The notes: generated from the sequence alone by a model not told the origin. Shown: positions 9,499-18,498, counted from the stretch's first letter. The stretch is 64,000 nt of DNA from UBA3263 sp964549975 (GCA_964549975.1 CAZJWM010000001.1:1-64000); one strand, 5' to 3'. Translations and numbers: made by a program.

Positions 9499-10119
9499 TT
9501 AGCGGATGAAGTTCATGGGGGTGTAGGGCTCGCGGGCGGGGGCGTCGGAGGGTTGGCCGTGGAGTTTTTTGAGTAGATGGGCCATGTTGTCGGCAAGGGT
9601 GCGCATGGTTTGCAGGCCCTCGACGTCGCGAGCGGTTTCGCCTTCGGAGCAGCCAAAGAGGATATTCCAATATTGGGAGGTGACGATGGGCATATTGCAC
9701 ATCTGGAAGGGCATTTGCAGGGTCTGAAACGCTGCCGAGCTGCCGCCGCGACGACACACGCACACCACGGCCGCGGGCTTGCCGTCGAAGACGCGTTCAC
9801 CGGAGAAGAGCATACGTTGCTGATAGGCCAGCAGAGCGCCGGCAGGCTGCCCGTAGTAGACGGGGCTACCCAGCACTATGGCGTCGCACCCGGCCATCTT
9901 GTCGATAATCCGGTTGCACATGTCGCCGTCGAAGGCGCAGCGACCAAGGTTTTGGCGGCGACACACGCAGCAGTCTATGCAGCCGCGCGCGGGTTTATTG
10001 CCAATCCAGAGGATTTCCGTGTCGATGCCTTGCCGGCGGAGCCGGTTGGCCACTTCGCTGAGGGCTATATGGGTGTTGCCCTCTTGGTGGGGACTTCCAT
10101 TCACTAACAATACTTTCAT
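9499..10119 (-). CDS. Flavodoxin-fold iron-sulfur flavoprotein / NAD(P)H FMN reductase
   Basis: 206 residues from MKVLLVNGSPHQEGNT; the open frame extends upstream, but the conserved first strand begins here and the preceding gene ends 13 nt earlier. The FMN phosphate-binding loop is GSPHQEGNT, a cysteine cluster GCIDCCVCRRQNLGRC follows at about residues 45-60, and GSPVYYGQPAGALLAYQQR is the family's second flavin loop. The layout matches small NADPH-dependent FMN reductases and iron-sulfur flavoproteins found in anaerobes. Together with the adjacent ferredoxin-nitroreductase it forms a two-gene redox unit. The physiological substrate is unknown. Confidence 0.85.
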   Translation of the reverse strand: MKVLLVNGSPHQEGNTHIALSEVANRLRRQGIDTEILWIGNKPARGCIDCCVCRRQNLGRCAFDGDMCNRIIDKMAGCDAIVLGSPVYYGQPAGALLAYQQRMLFSGERVFDGKPAAVVCVCRRGGSSAAFQTLQMPFQMCNMPIVTSQYWNILFGCSEGETARDVEGLQTMRTLADNMAHLLKKLHGQPSDAPAREPYTPMNFIR

Positions 10120-10132
10120 TGTGGGCGTGGGG

Positions 10133-11014
10133 TTATTTTTTGGGGGAGGCTGTGAAGCGATGAATTTTGGAGGCGCGGTCTTTCTGCACGCCGCGCGCAT
10201 ATTCGATTTCGGGATAGCCGAAACCGATGATGAGGCCCATGTAGTGGTCGTCGGGGATGCCGAGCATACGGCGCGCACCGGCCACGTCGGAGATCACGCT
10301 TGCCGAATAGCTCATGATGGTGGTGCCCAGGCCGTGGGCATTGCAGAGGAGTTCGAAATAGGCGCTGGCTATGTTGCAGTCGGCGATGTCGTCTTGTGCC
10401 CACTGACCTTTGGCACGTTTGTGGGCTATAAACAGGTGAGGTGCGCCGCAAAAGAGCAGGTCGTCTTTGCGCAGGGCGCGCTCGGAGCGCTTCATGGTTT
10501 GATACATCGACCGACTCATTCCGGCGCTGTAGAAGCCGCGCGCGGCGTTCGCCTCCATGCCGTCGTAGACAAAGCGCCAGATGCGGTCGAGCTCGTCGAT
10601 GTCGTCAATGATGGTCATCTCCAAGCCCATGGAGTTGCCACCGGTGGGCACGTTCTCCATGTCTTTAAGAATGCGGTCCATCAAGTCTCGCTCCACGTTG
10701 CGACTCTGATATCGGCGGCAGCTGCGACGATAGGCCACGAGCCTATCCATCTGCTCGCCCAGCGAGGCGTCGGGCCGCGGAAGCGAATCCTGCGGGCGCC
10801 GCCCCAGCACACTGACTGCGCCTTCGGGGCACACGGCCAAACAGTGTTGACACTTCCAGCAACCGCTCCAGCCAAAACGCTCAAACGGCTTAATCTCAGG
10901 CACACCGTCGACCATCGTCAGCACCTGTCCGGAGCAGACGTCGACGCAGCGGCCGCAACCGGTGCATCGCTCCGTGTCGACCACAAACCGTGCCTTATTC
11001 TGTTGTTGCGTCAT
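10133..11014 (-). CDS. Nitroreductase with N-terminal two-cluster ferredoxin domain
   Basis: 293 residues. Residues about 10-70 hold two [4Fe-4S] motifs, CTGCGRCVDVC and CWKCQHCLAVCPEG. From about residue 90 a nitroreductase-family FMN domain follows (YRRSCRRYQSRNVERDLMDR; PTGGNSMGLEMTII; GLIIGFGYPEIEYARG). This fused form is common in anaerobes, where ferredoxin probably feeds electrons to the flavin. It is the first gene of a pair with the flavoprotein 13 nt downstream and has its own promoter. Confidence 0.92.
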   Translation of the reverse strand: MTQQQNKARFVVDTERCTGCGRCVDVCSGQVLTMVDGVPEIKPFERFGWSGCWKCQHCLAVCPEGAVSVLGRRPQDSLPRPDASLGEQMDRLVAYRRSCRRYQSRNVERDLMDRILKDMENVPTGGNSMGLEMTIIDDIDELDRIWRFVYDGMEANAARGFYSAGMSRSMYQTMKRSERALRKDDLLFCGAPHLFIAHKRAKGQWAQDDIADCNIASAYFELLCNAHGLGTTIMSYSASVISDVAGARRMLGIPDDHYMGLIIGFGYPEIEYARGVQKDRASKIHRFTASPKK

Positions 11015-11042
11015 AACTTATAAATGTTTCCGATTACGACTG

Positions 11043-11074
11043 CAAATTTACAAAACAATTCCCACCTATCCAAC
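11043..11074 (-). promoter_or_regulatory. Promoter of the nitroreductase-flavoprotein pair
   Basis: On the minus strand GTTG (11074-11071), 20 nt, TAAATTTG (11050-11043), about 30 nt before the start codon. Confidence 0.75.
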
Positions 11075-11108
11075 TTCTGCGGCTTACTACGAAACTACCC
11101 ATAGTATC

Positions 11109-11945
11109 TTAGTCAATACTACAACGAGGGGCGAAGATGCTGGTGAGGGTTGATTGGGCGGCTTTTGAGAGGTAGGCGCCGGGATAGAATTCGCCGATGG
11201 GCTCGCCTTTGAGGAAGTCGAGGGCCCAAGTGGGCACGGTGACAGGCCCCACGCAGTTGAGTAGGATGAACGGCGCGCAGCCGTCTTTCAAGTCCGCCTC
11301 AAAAGAGTCGACGTATAAGTAGATGTCAGAGTCGGTGGCATTGACAATGGCAAGATAGAGCGTTGACTCCGTTCTGCCGCGATGGATGAACACCACCTTC
11401 TCTTCGAAAATGGGCAGGGCCACTCGGCGGTTGTTGTCCTTGAGGCGCCAACGCTGATAGATGAATCCCTCTTCAAACAGCCGTTGTTGCATCAGCAGCA
11501 GCTCATTGTCGGTGAGGCGGATGGCGCGGAGCCGCGTGGAAGGGCGGCGGCTGCCGCCGTGGCGCACTATGTTGATGCGAATTCTGCGACATGGAGCGGC
11601 ATCGGCGTTAAGTTCCGCTATTTCTGCTGTGAATTCATCGCCGTGGTCCATCAATTCGGCCAATTCCCTATTGTCGGTGCGCGGCACGTAGCCCAGAATG
11701 CAGCGGAAGTCAAACTCCTCCGGGGCATCCCTATTGTAGTCGTCGGCAAGGGCCACGGCAATGGCATCGCTGTCGTATGGATTATTCGGCTGACGCACCA
11801 GCGCCAGGGGTGTGCCCACCTCCAGCTCCGGCCAAATGTCGTCGACGTCGTGGAAGGTCGTGCCGGCAATATAAGTTTGGCAATAAACCTCACTCACAGG
11901 GCCGTCATCGTCGTGTAGAATTCCGTTATCTGCTTTCGTTTTCAT
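11109..11945 (-). CDS. Stand-alone HIRAN-domain protein
   Basis: 278 residues from MKTKADNGILHDDDG. The frame opens further upstream, but a GTTG-19-TAACTTTG promoter (11996-11966) lies inside that extension, so the ATG at 11945 is chosen. Residues about 20-115 match a HIRAN domain: YCQTYIAGTTFHDVDD, GTPLALVRQPNNPYDSDAIA, LGYVPRTDNRELAELMDHGD. HIRAN domains bind DNA, notably 3' ends, and are known as parts of helicases (HLTF/Rad5) and as single domains in bacteria. The remaining 160 residues have no motif I recognise and are not a helicase. It lies downstream of the CRISPR array on the same strand, beyond the long inverted repeat; a functional link is not shown. Confidence 0.75.
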   Translation of the reverse strand: MKTKADNGILHDDDGPVSEVYCQTYIAGTTFHDVDDIWPELEVGTPLALVRQPNNPYDSDAIAVALADDYNRDAPEEFDFRCILGYVPRTDNRELAELMDHGDEFTAEIAELNADAAPCRRIRINIVRHGGSRRPSTRLRAIRLTDNELLLMQQRLFEEGFIYQRWRLKDNNRRVALPIFEEKVVFIHRGRTESTLYLAIVNATDSDIYLYVDSFEADLKDGCAPFILLNCVGPVTVPTWALDFLKGEPIGEFYPGAYLSKAAQSTLTSIFAPRCSID

Positions 11946-11965
11946 AGAAGTTGCTATTTCACCTG

Positions 11966-11996
11966 CAAAGTTAACAATTATTTTTTGCACCGCAAC
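11966..11996 (-). promoter_or_regulatory. Promoter of the HIRAN gene
   Basis: GTTG (11996-11993), 19 nt, TAACTTTG (11973-11966) on the minus strand; the start codon lies about 20 nt downstream. Confidence 0.75.
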
Positions 11997-12032
11997 CGGT
12001 GGCCATCACAGAGAGAACGAAACATGATGGAC

Positions 12033-12283
12033 ACTCCGGCAGCGGCGCTGAGTGTGTCAGTCCGGAGGCCTGTTCGCTCTAAACCCGGGTCGCGGCCAGG
12101 GAAAGCATGCCTTCTATATGCAGGTCGGAGACTCGCAGCATCTGCGAATGACGCCCAAGACACTGCGGCTCCCCGAGCCGCAACTGTAACGCCCGCCTAC
12201 ACGGGCCGCGGCAGGAGCCGCGACCCGTGTTCAGACCGAACAGGTCTCCGACCTGACACACTGCGCGCCTCCGCCGCGCTCCC
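12033..12283. repeat. Long GC-rich imperfect inverted repeat (structured RNA or MITE-like)
   Basis: Between the HIRAN promoter and the CRISPR array lies a GC-rich stretch with no credible gene. Bases 12051-12095 and 12218-12262 are inverted copies of each other with 39 of 45 positions pairing. The similarity continues more loosely outward to about 12033 and 12283. Inside are further stems: CAGGTCGGAGAC near 12120 has a perfect inverted copy near 12242, and GCGGCTCCCCGAGCCGC near 12165 is a small hairpin. The whole could fold into one long structured element. Small frames across it look spurious. It ends in a run of nine C directly before the first repeat of the array. Confidence 0.75.
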
Positions 12284-12291
12284 CCCCCCGC

Positions 12292-13443
12292 GTTGTATCT
12301 TATAGAGGTTCTACATCAGACCACAACTCCGGGGCCTCGGCCGCGGCTTGGGCAGTGTTGTATCTTATAGAGGTTCTACATCAGACCACAACGTCAACGG
12401 AACGCCAGACCCACTGGACAGAGTTGTATCTTATAGAGGTTCTACATCAGACCACAACTGACGGACGATTTGATTTTGCAGAAGGTGAGTTGTATCTTAT
12501 AGAGGTTCTACATCAGACCACAACCGGAAGACATACCCATCCAAGTACGTGAAGTTGTATCTTATAGAGGTTCTACATCAGACCACAACGTCGCTTTCTG
12601 CGATGTGGTCCGGGATAGGTTGTATCTTATAGAGGTTCTACATCAGACCACAACCATTTCTGAACACGAGCCCATCCAAGTACGGTTGTATCTTATAGAG
12701 GTTCTACATCAGACCACAACTATGGCTACACCCTCTCCGGCGCCCTAAAAGTTGTATCTTATAGAGGTTCTACATCAGACCACAACGCCCAGAACTGCAG
12801 AATTTCAGCACCCATGGGTTGTATCTTATAGAGGTTCTACATCAGACCACAACTGTTTACTACAATAATTACCACAATGGATGTTGTATCTTATAGAGGT
12901 TCTACATCAGACCACAACGGTATATTATCCGACTTATCACCCATGATAGTTGTATCTTATAGAGGTTCTACATCAGACCACAACGGTACAACTATCTGAT
13001 AGAATGCGATCGCAGTTGTATCTTATAGAGGTTCTACATCAGACCACAACCAAGGTTGATATCAAAAGCGAGTTCATCGCGTTGTATCTTATAGAGGTTC
13101 TACATCAGACCACAACTAAAGGACGCGGCTTCCCCAGTCGAAGGCGTTGTATCTTATAGAGGTTCTACATCAGACCACAACGGAGCCGTGGAGCATACCT
13201 CGCTGCTGACGGTTGTATCTTATAGAGGTTCTACATCAGACCACAACTCTGATGCAGCGGCATCAGCAAGGAAGCGGTTGTATCTTATAGAGGTTCTACA
13301 TCAGACCACAACGGTGAGGCAGAATACGCGGTGGCCGTCGCCGTTGTATCTTATAGAGGTTCTACATCAGACCACAACTATACTTAAAGGCTGCTTAACG
13401 CCTGCTGGTTGTATCTTATAGAGGTTCTACATCAGACCACAAC
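12292..13443 (-). CRISPR. CRISPR array, 18 repeats of 36 bp, 17 spacers
   Basis: Eighteen repeats of 36 bp, identical by eye, start at 12292, 12357, 12423, 12489, 12554, 12619, 12685, 12751, 12818, 12883, 12949, 13015, 13081, 13146, 13212, 13277, 13343 and 13408. Spacers are 29-31 bp. On the plus strand each repeat begins GTTGTATCTTATAG and ends CAGACCACAAC. The tracrRNA ends its pairing region with CACCACAAT before the nexus, which pairs with the repeat start only when the array is read on the minus strand (crRNA repeat beginning GTTGTGGTCTGATG). The array is therefore transcribed in the same direction as cas9-cas1-cas2, and the leader-proximal, newest end is at 13443. The last repeat at 12292 shows no obvious decay. 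Confidence 0.98.
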
Positions 13444-13556
13444 ATAAACGCTTCAAATTGCTATATATCTATTAGTTATGACGAGAAAAAGCGTCAAAAA
13501 ATAGGGTGAAGTCATCTATGAAGTGGGGACGTAGAGCTGATTTCTCTGCAAAGTTA
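13444..13556 (-). promoter_or_regulatory. CRISPR leader with -7 promoter box
   Basis: This 113-nt AT-rich segment separates the cas2 stop from the first leader-side repeat. On the minus strand a TAACTTTG box (13556-13549) starts immediately after the cas2 stop codon and would start a transcript about 100 nt before the array. No good -33 TTG is seen at 19-20 nt, so the promoter is incomplete by consensus. A small stem GACG...CGTC lies near 13478-13493. The position fits a leader that guides spacer integration. Confidence 0.6.
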
Positions 13557-13895
13557 TTAAAAAAATTCGAGTTGTTGAGGGCCCGGGTCGATTTTTTTCT
13601 CAACGCGTCCGTTAAAATTGAGGATGTTGCTATACTGTTTGCCGGTGACGTGCAGTATGCTCACCTTTCCTTCGGGCGGCATAAGTCCCTGAACACGTTT
13701 TATGTGCACCTCCATATTTTCGTATGAGGGGCAATGGCGGATATAGACCGAGAATTGCATCATCACGAAACCATCTTTTTCGAGCGAGGTGCGAAATTTT
13801 GTGGCACGTTTGCGTTGCACCTTGGTCAACACTGGCAGGTCAAAAAATACGAAAATCCACATAACATGGTAAGCATTAATACGATAGTCGCTCAT
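13557..13895 (-). CDS. cas2: CRISPR-associated endonuclease Cas2
   Basis: 112 residues. The first beta strand WIFVFFDLPV places the conserved metal-binding aspartate at D19, followed by the usual KRATKFRTSLEKDGFVMMQFSVYIR. Cas2 forms the core of the Cas1-Cas2 spacer integrase. The N-terminal ten residues before the strand are a slight extension. Its start overlaps the cas1 stop by 4 nt, and the array leader begins at its stop codon. Confidence 0.96.
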   Translation of the reverse strand: MSDYRINAYHVMWIFVFFDLPVLTKVQRKRATKFRTSLEKDGFVMMQFSVYIRHCPSYENMEVHIKRVQGLMPPEGKVSILHVTGKQYSNILNFNGRVEKKIDPGPQQLEFF

Positions 13896-14785
13896 TTGGT
13901 AGGCATAATCGGTAAGTCGAGTTGTTTTTGTTGTTTGGCATAGCAGCGCGAAAGCGATGCGCAGGTGAAAGTGAGGCCGATGTCGAGCGGTCGGGTGAGT
14001 TTGCCGTAGCGAGTGTCAGCGTAGACCACACGAATCAGTTCCGCTTTCGACTCTTTGGTCAACGAGCAGGTGCCGGCCAGCACCTGCGCATACACTATTT
14101 CATCGACAAAGGGGCGGAACGGCTCCATCACGTCGTCGGCCAGGGGAAAAGCATTGTAGCGATTGCGGTGAAAGATGCCTAACGTGGGCAACAGTCCTGC
14201 GCCCATCAGAGCTCGTGCCACCGCCGCACGAAGTATGGCGTAACCATAGTTGAGCAACGCGTTGATTTCCGTGCCATCCTGATCGCGGATGAAATCGCGG
14301 CCAAAAAGCGCGCGCCAATATAGGCGCGCGGCCAAGCCCTCTCGGTTGTCGGAGTCGCCGGATTTCACGTTCATATAAAACGGACGGAGCAAGTCGCCAT
14401 CCTTGCCAAACTTGCTGAGCAGCAGGCTCTGATTTTTGATTTTGGCAGCGATGATTTGTTGCCAAAGATTCTTCTTCAGCGGCAAACCTGCGGCTATTTG
14501 GTCACGGAAGTTTTCCGACTGCGTGGAGTGGCTGTCGAGATTCAGCAGCATAGACGACGGCAGGTGATCACGGTCGCAAAACACCACGGCAACATTGTTG
14601 TCGCTCAGCGCATTGAGGGCAGGCATCGACACCACCGACTGCTGATGTTCGAGCACAACGTAACCGATATCCTCGATGGGAACCTGCCGAGGCTCGGCAT
14701 CCCCATCGAGGTATGTGATAATCAGTTGCGAATTCCTCAGCGACAGTTTCACCGCCGAGGAGATGAGGAGAGAACGCGATATCAT
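13892..14785 (-). CDS. cas1: CRISPR-associated integrase Cas1 (type II)
   Basis: 297 residues, typical for type II Cas1. The metal-binding residues are visible: E149 in DNREGLAARLYW, H206 in GIFHRNRYN and E221 in DDVMEPFRPFVDE. The N-terminal beta domain (LLISSAVKLSLRNSQLIIT; PIEDIGYVVLEH) is complete. It overlaps cas9 and cas2 by 4 nt each (ATGA type), so the three genes form a translationally coupled operon. No csn2 or cas4 lies nearby, which defines subtype II-C. Confidence 0.97.
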   Translation of the reverse strand: MISRSLLISSAVKLSLRNSQLIITYLDGDAEPRQVPIEDIGYVVLEHQQSVVSMPALNALSDNNVAVVFCDRDHLPSSMLLNLDSHSTQSENFRDQIAAGLPLKKNLWQQIIAAKIKNQSLLLSKFGKDGDLLRPFYMNVKSGDSDNREGLAARLYWRALFGRDFIRDQDGTEINALLNYGYAILRAAVARALMGAGLLPTLGIFHRNRYNAFPLADDVMEPFRPFVDEIVYAQVLAGTCSLTKESKAELIRVVYADTRYGKLTRPLDIGLTFTCASLSRCYAKQQKQLDLPIMPTK

Positions 14786-17700
14786 ATATTCATTCTGAAA
14801 AATTTGATTTCACCTGAATCGGAGATTTCGAAGTCCTGTCCTTCGACAAGGCCCTTGAATTGTGTATGCAACACAGAGATGCTCGGACGAATTTCCTCAC
14901 CTACCGACCATACACCATTCTTACTCTTGTATTCGCCGGCAGGTCGCGCTTCTTGATGATAGCGCAACACCACACAACCATATCCAGGAGGAGTTGGATT
15001 TAAGGACAATCCTGTCACCTTATAGAGTCGTTTAACCAACTCTTCCTTTGTTGCGTTATAGACCTCCTCTGGCGATTTCTCGTAGAGCAGCACCATCATG
15101 CCAACTTTCAGAATCCACTTCAGCGGATATTCATTGTCGTCGGAGAGCGGCACCAAGCGGTCGTCGGTGCGGGAACGCACGGCCGTGAGGTTGTTGATGA
15201 GTTTGTAGGAACGCTTAACCTTGCCTTTGTCGTTGCAGCCTTCGTAGATGGCCAGACAGTAGTTGCCATCGTTGGCCACGTGGTAGTCGCGTTTGTACTC
15301 CTTGCGCGAGAGGTCGCGTTGCGGCTTCAAGTGAATCGGTTTGGTGATGTTGTTGGCATAGAGGCGCACCTTTTTGATGGGGATGCGCTTGGCCTCGTTC
15401 ATCCAAATCGGCTCGGCAATGGCCATGGCAAAACCTTTTGCAGCAATCTGCTCCTCGACCTTGGCGCGCACGGCATCGTCAACGATGTTTTTGACATCTT
15501 TCTGCTCGAGAGCGTCAACTTGCTTGCGGATCACGTAGCGAATCTCGCCGTCGCGCTCTATGGCTCCGTAGAATGTTTGCAGATGGAGCTGAGCGCGAGC
15601 GGTGTCACCCTGCTGATAGATGGGGCGGCCGTCGGCGGTCTTTTGGATTTTGCCACGCACACGCAGTGCCTTTTTCGATTGCTTCAACGTGTTGTCCGGC
15701 GTGTGGTGCACAACGAGAAGTTCATCCACCACGCCCTTGACGTCTTGCGTGAAGGTTTCCCACGGCTTGGGAAACGACGGCTTCTCGGCGCAATCCCACG
15801 CGGCCAATTCGCGGCGTTCGCAATATTGCGCCCATGCGTCGTATTGCGCCTTGCCGATGCAAGCGATGACAATGGCGTCGATGCAGTGGTGGCAATGGTT
15901 CACGCGCTCCTTGGAGGTGTATTCCTCTTGCAGCCCCCACATCTTGCGGAAGTCTGACGTGGTGGCGCCCTTCACCGTGTAGATTAGATTGCGATCCTGA
16001 GCATGGAAAACCGAGGCCAGATACATTCTGGCATAGCGGCCTATGATGCCGATGTCCACGCCCTGACGATTGCTGAAACCTTGCGGCACTTCGGTCATGA
16101 CAAAGCGCTCATATTTTCCGCGCCAATATTTCAGCTGAAGTTCGAGATAGTGGCGGCGCTGGATGTTCTGGTCCTTCTGCTCTTTGGTGGCAAAATAGCG
16201 GCCTTTGGTTCGGTTGATTTGATTTCGGAGGTCGTCGATTTTTTCTCGCCAACCAAGTTCCTCCACCTGAGCCAAAATGCGGGCATGGTCGGCCAACTCC
16301 GAGGGGAGTTTGGCGCGCTTCACCGAGCGATTATAGCGGCAGTCACACAGCGTCTTGTTCATCATCGAGTCGTCGCCACCACGCGAGCGGGGCACGGTGT
16401 GCTCGATGTCATATTTCGGGTTGTCGCCCAAAAATTCGCTGATGTCAATCTGCTGATTGGTGTAGAGACACAGGTGCTGCTGCTCCTCCCAAAGCTGATA
16501 TTTGAGGATGTCGGTGTCGGAGGGGATGATTTCGCGACCGGTCTTGTCGCGATACTCCTTAATCAAACGTTCGCGATACTTCTTGCGCGTGGCCTCATTT
16601 TCGCGCTGATAGCGTTGAATGGCCTTACGCATATTGGCATCATTGAGTTCGCGGGAGAACTCAATATTGATTTTGGTGGTGCGATCAATTTTCCGCTCAA
16701 GCAACAGAGTGTTGATGAGATGGCGCAATTGAAACAGGGCGCGCATTGCCATGGGGTTGCGTATGGCTGAAACGCGCGGCGAGCCGAGCAGCACCTCGCC
16801 GCGGCTATTGGGCTGCGCAGCCGGATAAACCTGAAGTTGCGACGGATGGTAGAGCTTGTGCAAGTCGCTGCACTCCACTCCGGGGATGCTCAGCAAGAAG
16901 TCGTTGATCAACTCAACTTTGGTGTAGGTTTTCTGCTGTTGGTCAGCCTCATAGTCGTTAATCAGAGTTATCACCTGCTGCTTGATTTTGGTCAAAAGTT
17001 CGGCATCCTCCTTCACGTCGATGGGGAGCACGGCCTCAATGTTGGCCAGGAAAACGGCAGTGTCATATCTGAAACCTTGGCGCAGATAGGGCAACATCTT
17101 GTTGATGGCATTTAGGCTCAGCGAAGCGTAGCCCTGATGGATAGGGCATTTCACAAACGCATCGGCCTGTTCCGGCGTGAGCGAAAGGTTGGCCATAGCC
17201 CAGTGATGCAGACGCTCATCGTCGTCGAAGGAGAAGAGCGCGTGCCAAACGTCGTTGATAACTTCGCCGCGAGTCTTATTGCCCGCCTTCTTATATCTTG
17301 CGCGCAATTCGTTGCGCCAATCATCGCCGAAAATATCCGCGAGATAGGCCGTCACAGGGCAATTGCTCACCGATGTCGACATTGCAAAGTTGAACTTATA
17401 GAGGGCGTTGGGCTTCTCCTCCATATAGCCATAATAGATAGGCTTGCCGGCCAATTTCTTTGCAATATCTTCAAACTCAAACGAGAGCTTCGACTTGCGC
17501 AGGAACAGCGGATAAATCTGCTCGCGCTCCTCAGGGGTGAGCTGACGATAGTCGCCGCCATCGAAAATCGAGGTGGTTTTCACCTTAATATTATTGACAA
17601 ACGACAACATTCTGAACTCCTCATAGGCCGGATGAGAAATGGGGCAACGGCTTTTGGTGGGTTCAAACGTGCATTTGCCCACGGCACCCTTCTGCGACTT

Positions 17701-18444
17701 GAGCGGCCTCTGATAGAAAATGGCGCGCGCCAACTGTTTGCGCAAATCGTCGGGGAGGTTTTGACGCTCGCAGATTGCATCAAACTCGGCGCGGATGTGC
17801 TGATTGCGGGCCGTGTATAGGCCGCGAATTTTTTCATGCGACTTGTGGCACATATAAAAATACTCGCCAAGATATTTGCATCCGGCCTGCTCCATCTTCT
17901 CCGACAAATCGCCTATGGCCTGTTTCACCGTGCCGTCAAGTTCCTTGGTCGACTCCTTGCGGTTGCTCAAAAATCCGCGACGCTGACACAAATGATAGAG
18001 CGCGCGACCAAGGATATAGCGCTGCGATCTCTCCGACAAGTCCAGCTGCCGTGTCAGGGCTACGTAGCGATCGTGATAGGGATTCTTATCAGCGTCCTCG
18101 TTGGTGCGTTGCCACTCGATGAACTCCGGGTCGAGCGGATAGGTTCGCTGAGTTTTCCACGCCTTCAATTGTTCGGCCGTCAGGGTTGGGCAAAAGCCAC
18201 CGGCAGTGAGCACCTTGAGCAGCTCGATTTTACGCAATTTGCGGCGAAAATAGTGGCGGCGTGTAGCTCGCGCCAGGGTTCGCGTTTGTACCATGGGCTT
18301 TTCGTTGCCCTTTTCTTCGGCGACTCCTTTCTGGAAAATCACCACACCCTTGTCGAGGAGGCTGCAACTTGCATCTTCCTTCTCTACTATGGCCCAACCA
18401 ATTGAGTTGGTACCTAAATCAATGCCGAGAACTTTTTCTGTCAT
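14782..18444 (-). CDS. cas9: CRISPR effector nuclease Cas9 (type II-C)
   Basis: 1220 residues, an RNA-guided DNA endonuclease. RuvC-I is VLGIDLGTNSIGWAIVE with D9. The arginine-rich bridge helix is at about residues 54-75 (TRTLARATRRHYFRRKLRK). RuvC-II is INIEFSRELND with E594. The HNH domain has YDIEHTVPRSRGGDD with H682 and a later RYNRSVK with N705. RuvC-III is NHCHHCIDAIVIA with H853 and D856. All catalytic residues of both nuclease domains are present, so the enzyme looks intact. The C-terminal third (from about 900) holds the WED/PAM-interacting region. The tracrRNA is divergent just upstream. No strong promoter is seen; TTAG, 20 nt, TAATTTTA upstream is the best weak candidate. Confidence 0.98.
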   Translation of the reverse strand: MTEKVLGIDLGTNSIGWAIVEKEDASCSLLDKGVVIFQKGVAEEKGNEKPMVQTRTLARATRRHYFRRKLRKIELLKVLTAGGFCPTLTAEQLKAWKTQRTYPLDPEFIEWQRTNEDADKNPYHDRYVALTRQLDLSERSQRYILGRALYHLCQRRGFLSNRKESTKELDGTVKQAIGDLSEKMEQAGCKYLGEYFYMCHKSHEKIRGLYTARNQHIRAEFDAICERQNLPDDLRKQLARAIFYQRPLKSQKGAVGKCTFEPTKSRCPISHPAYEEFRMLSFVNNIKVKTTSIFDGGDYRQLTPEEREQIYPLFLRKSKLSFEFEDIAKKLAGKPIYYGYMEEKPNALYKFNFAMSTSVSNCPVTAYLADIFGDDWRNELRARYKKAGNKTRGEVINDVWHALFSFDDDERLHHWAMANLSLTPEQADAFVKCPIHQGYASLSLNAINKMLPYLRQGFRYDTAVFLANIEAVLPIDVKEDAELLTKIKQQVITLINDYEADQQQKTYTKVELINDFLLSIPGVECSDLHKLYHPSQLQVYPAAQPNSRGEVLLGSPRVSAIRNPMAMRALFQLRHLINTLLLERKIDRTTKINIEFSRELNDANMRKAIQRYQRENEATRKKYRERLIKEYRDKTGREIIPSDTDILKYQLWEEQQHLCLYTNQQIDISEFLGDNPKYDIEHTVPRSRGGDDSMMNKTLCDCRYNRSVKRAKLPSELADHARILAQVEELGWREKIDDLRNQINRTKGRYFATKEQKDQNIQRRHYLELQLKYWRGKYERFVMTEVPQGFSNRQGVDIGIIGRYARMYLASVFHAQDRNLIYTVKGATTSDFRKMWGLQEEYTSKERVNHCHHCIDAIVIACIGKAQYDAWAQYCERRELAAWDCAEKPSFPKPWETFTQDVKGVVDELLVVHHTPDNTLKQSKKALRVRGKIQKTADGRPIYQQGDTARAQLHLQTFYGAIERDGEIRYVIRKQVDALEQKDVKNIVDDAVRAKVEEQIAAKGFAMAIAEPIWMNEAKRIPIKKVRLYANNITKPIHLKPQRDLSRKEYKRDYHVANDGNYCLAIYEGCNDKGKVKRSYKLINNLTAVRSRTDDRLVPLSDDNEYPLKWILKVGMMVLLYEKSPEEVYNATKEELVKRLYKVTGLSLNPTPPGYGCVVLRYHQEARPAGEYKSKNGVWSVGEEIRPSISVLHTQFKGLVEGQDFEISDSGEIKFFRMNI

Positions 18445-18498
18445 GGCAATAAACTAAATGAATGAATTGTAAAAAATTTCCGTAAAATTAGAAAATTA

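Noticed and set aside
12033..12283. Inverted repeat as a cobalamin or other known riboswitch
   Set aside because: The conserved boxes of known classes were not found, and no suitable downstream gene starts on either strand.
11978..12305. Small frames on both strands in the GC-rich stretch before the array
   Set aside because: They arise from the inverted repeat; they have no start signals and mirror each other on the two strands.
12355..13421. Three open frames repeating LYLIEVLHQTTT
   Set aside because: They are translations of the CRISPR repeats and spacers and code for nothing.
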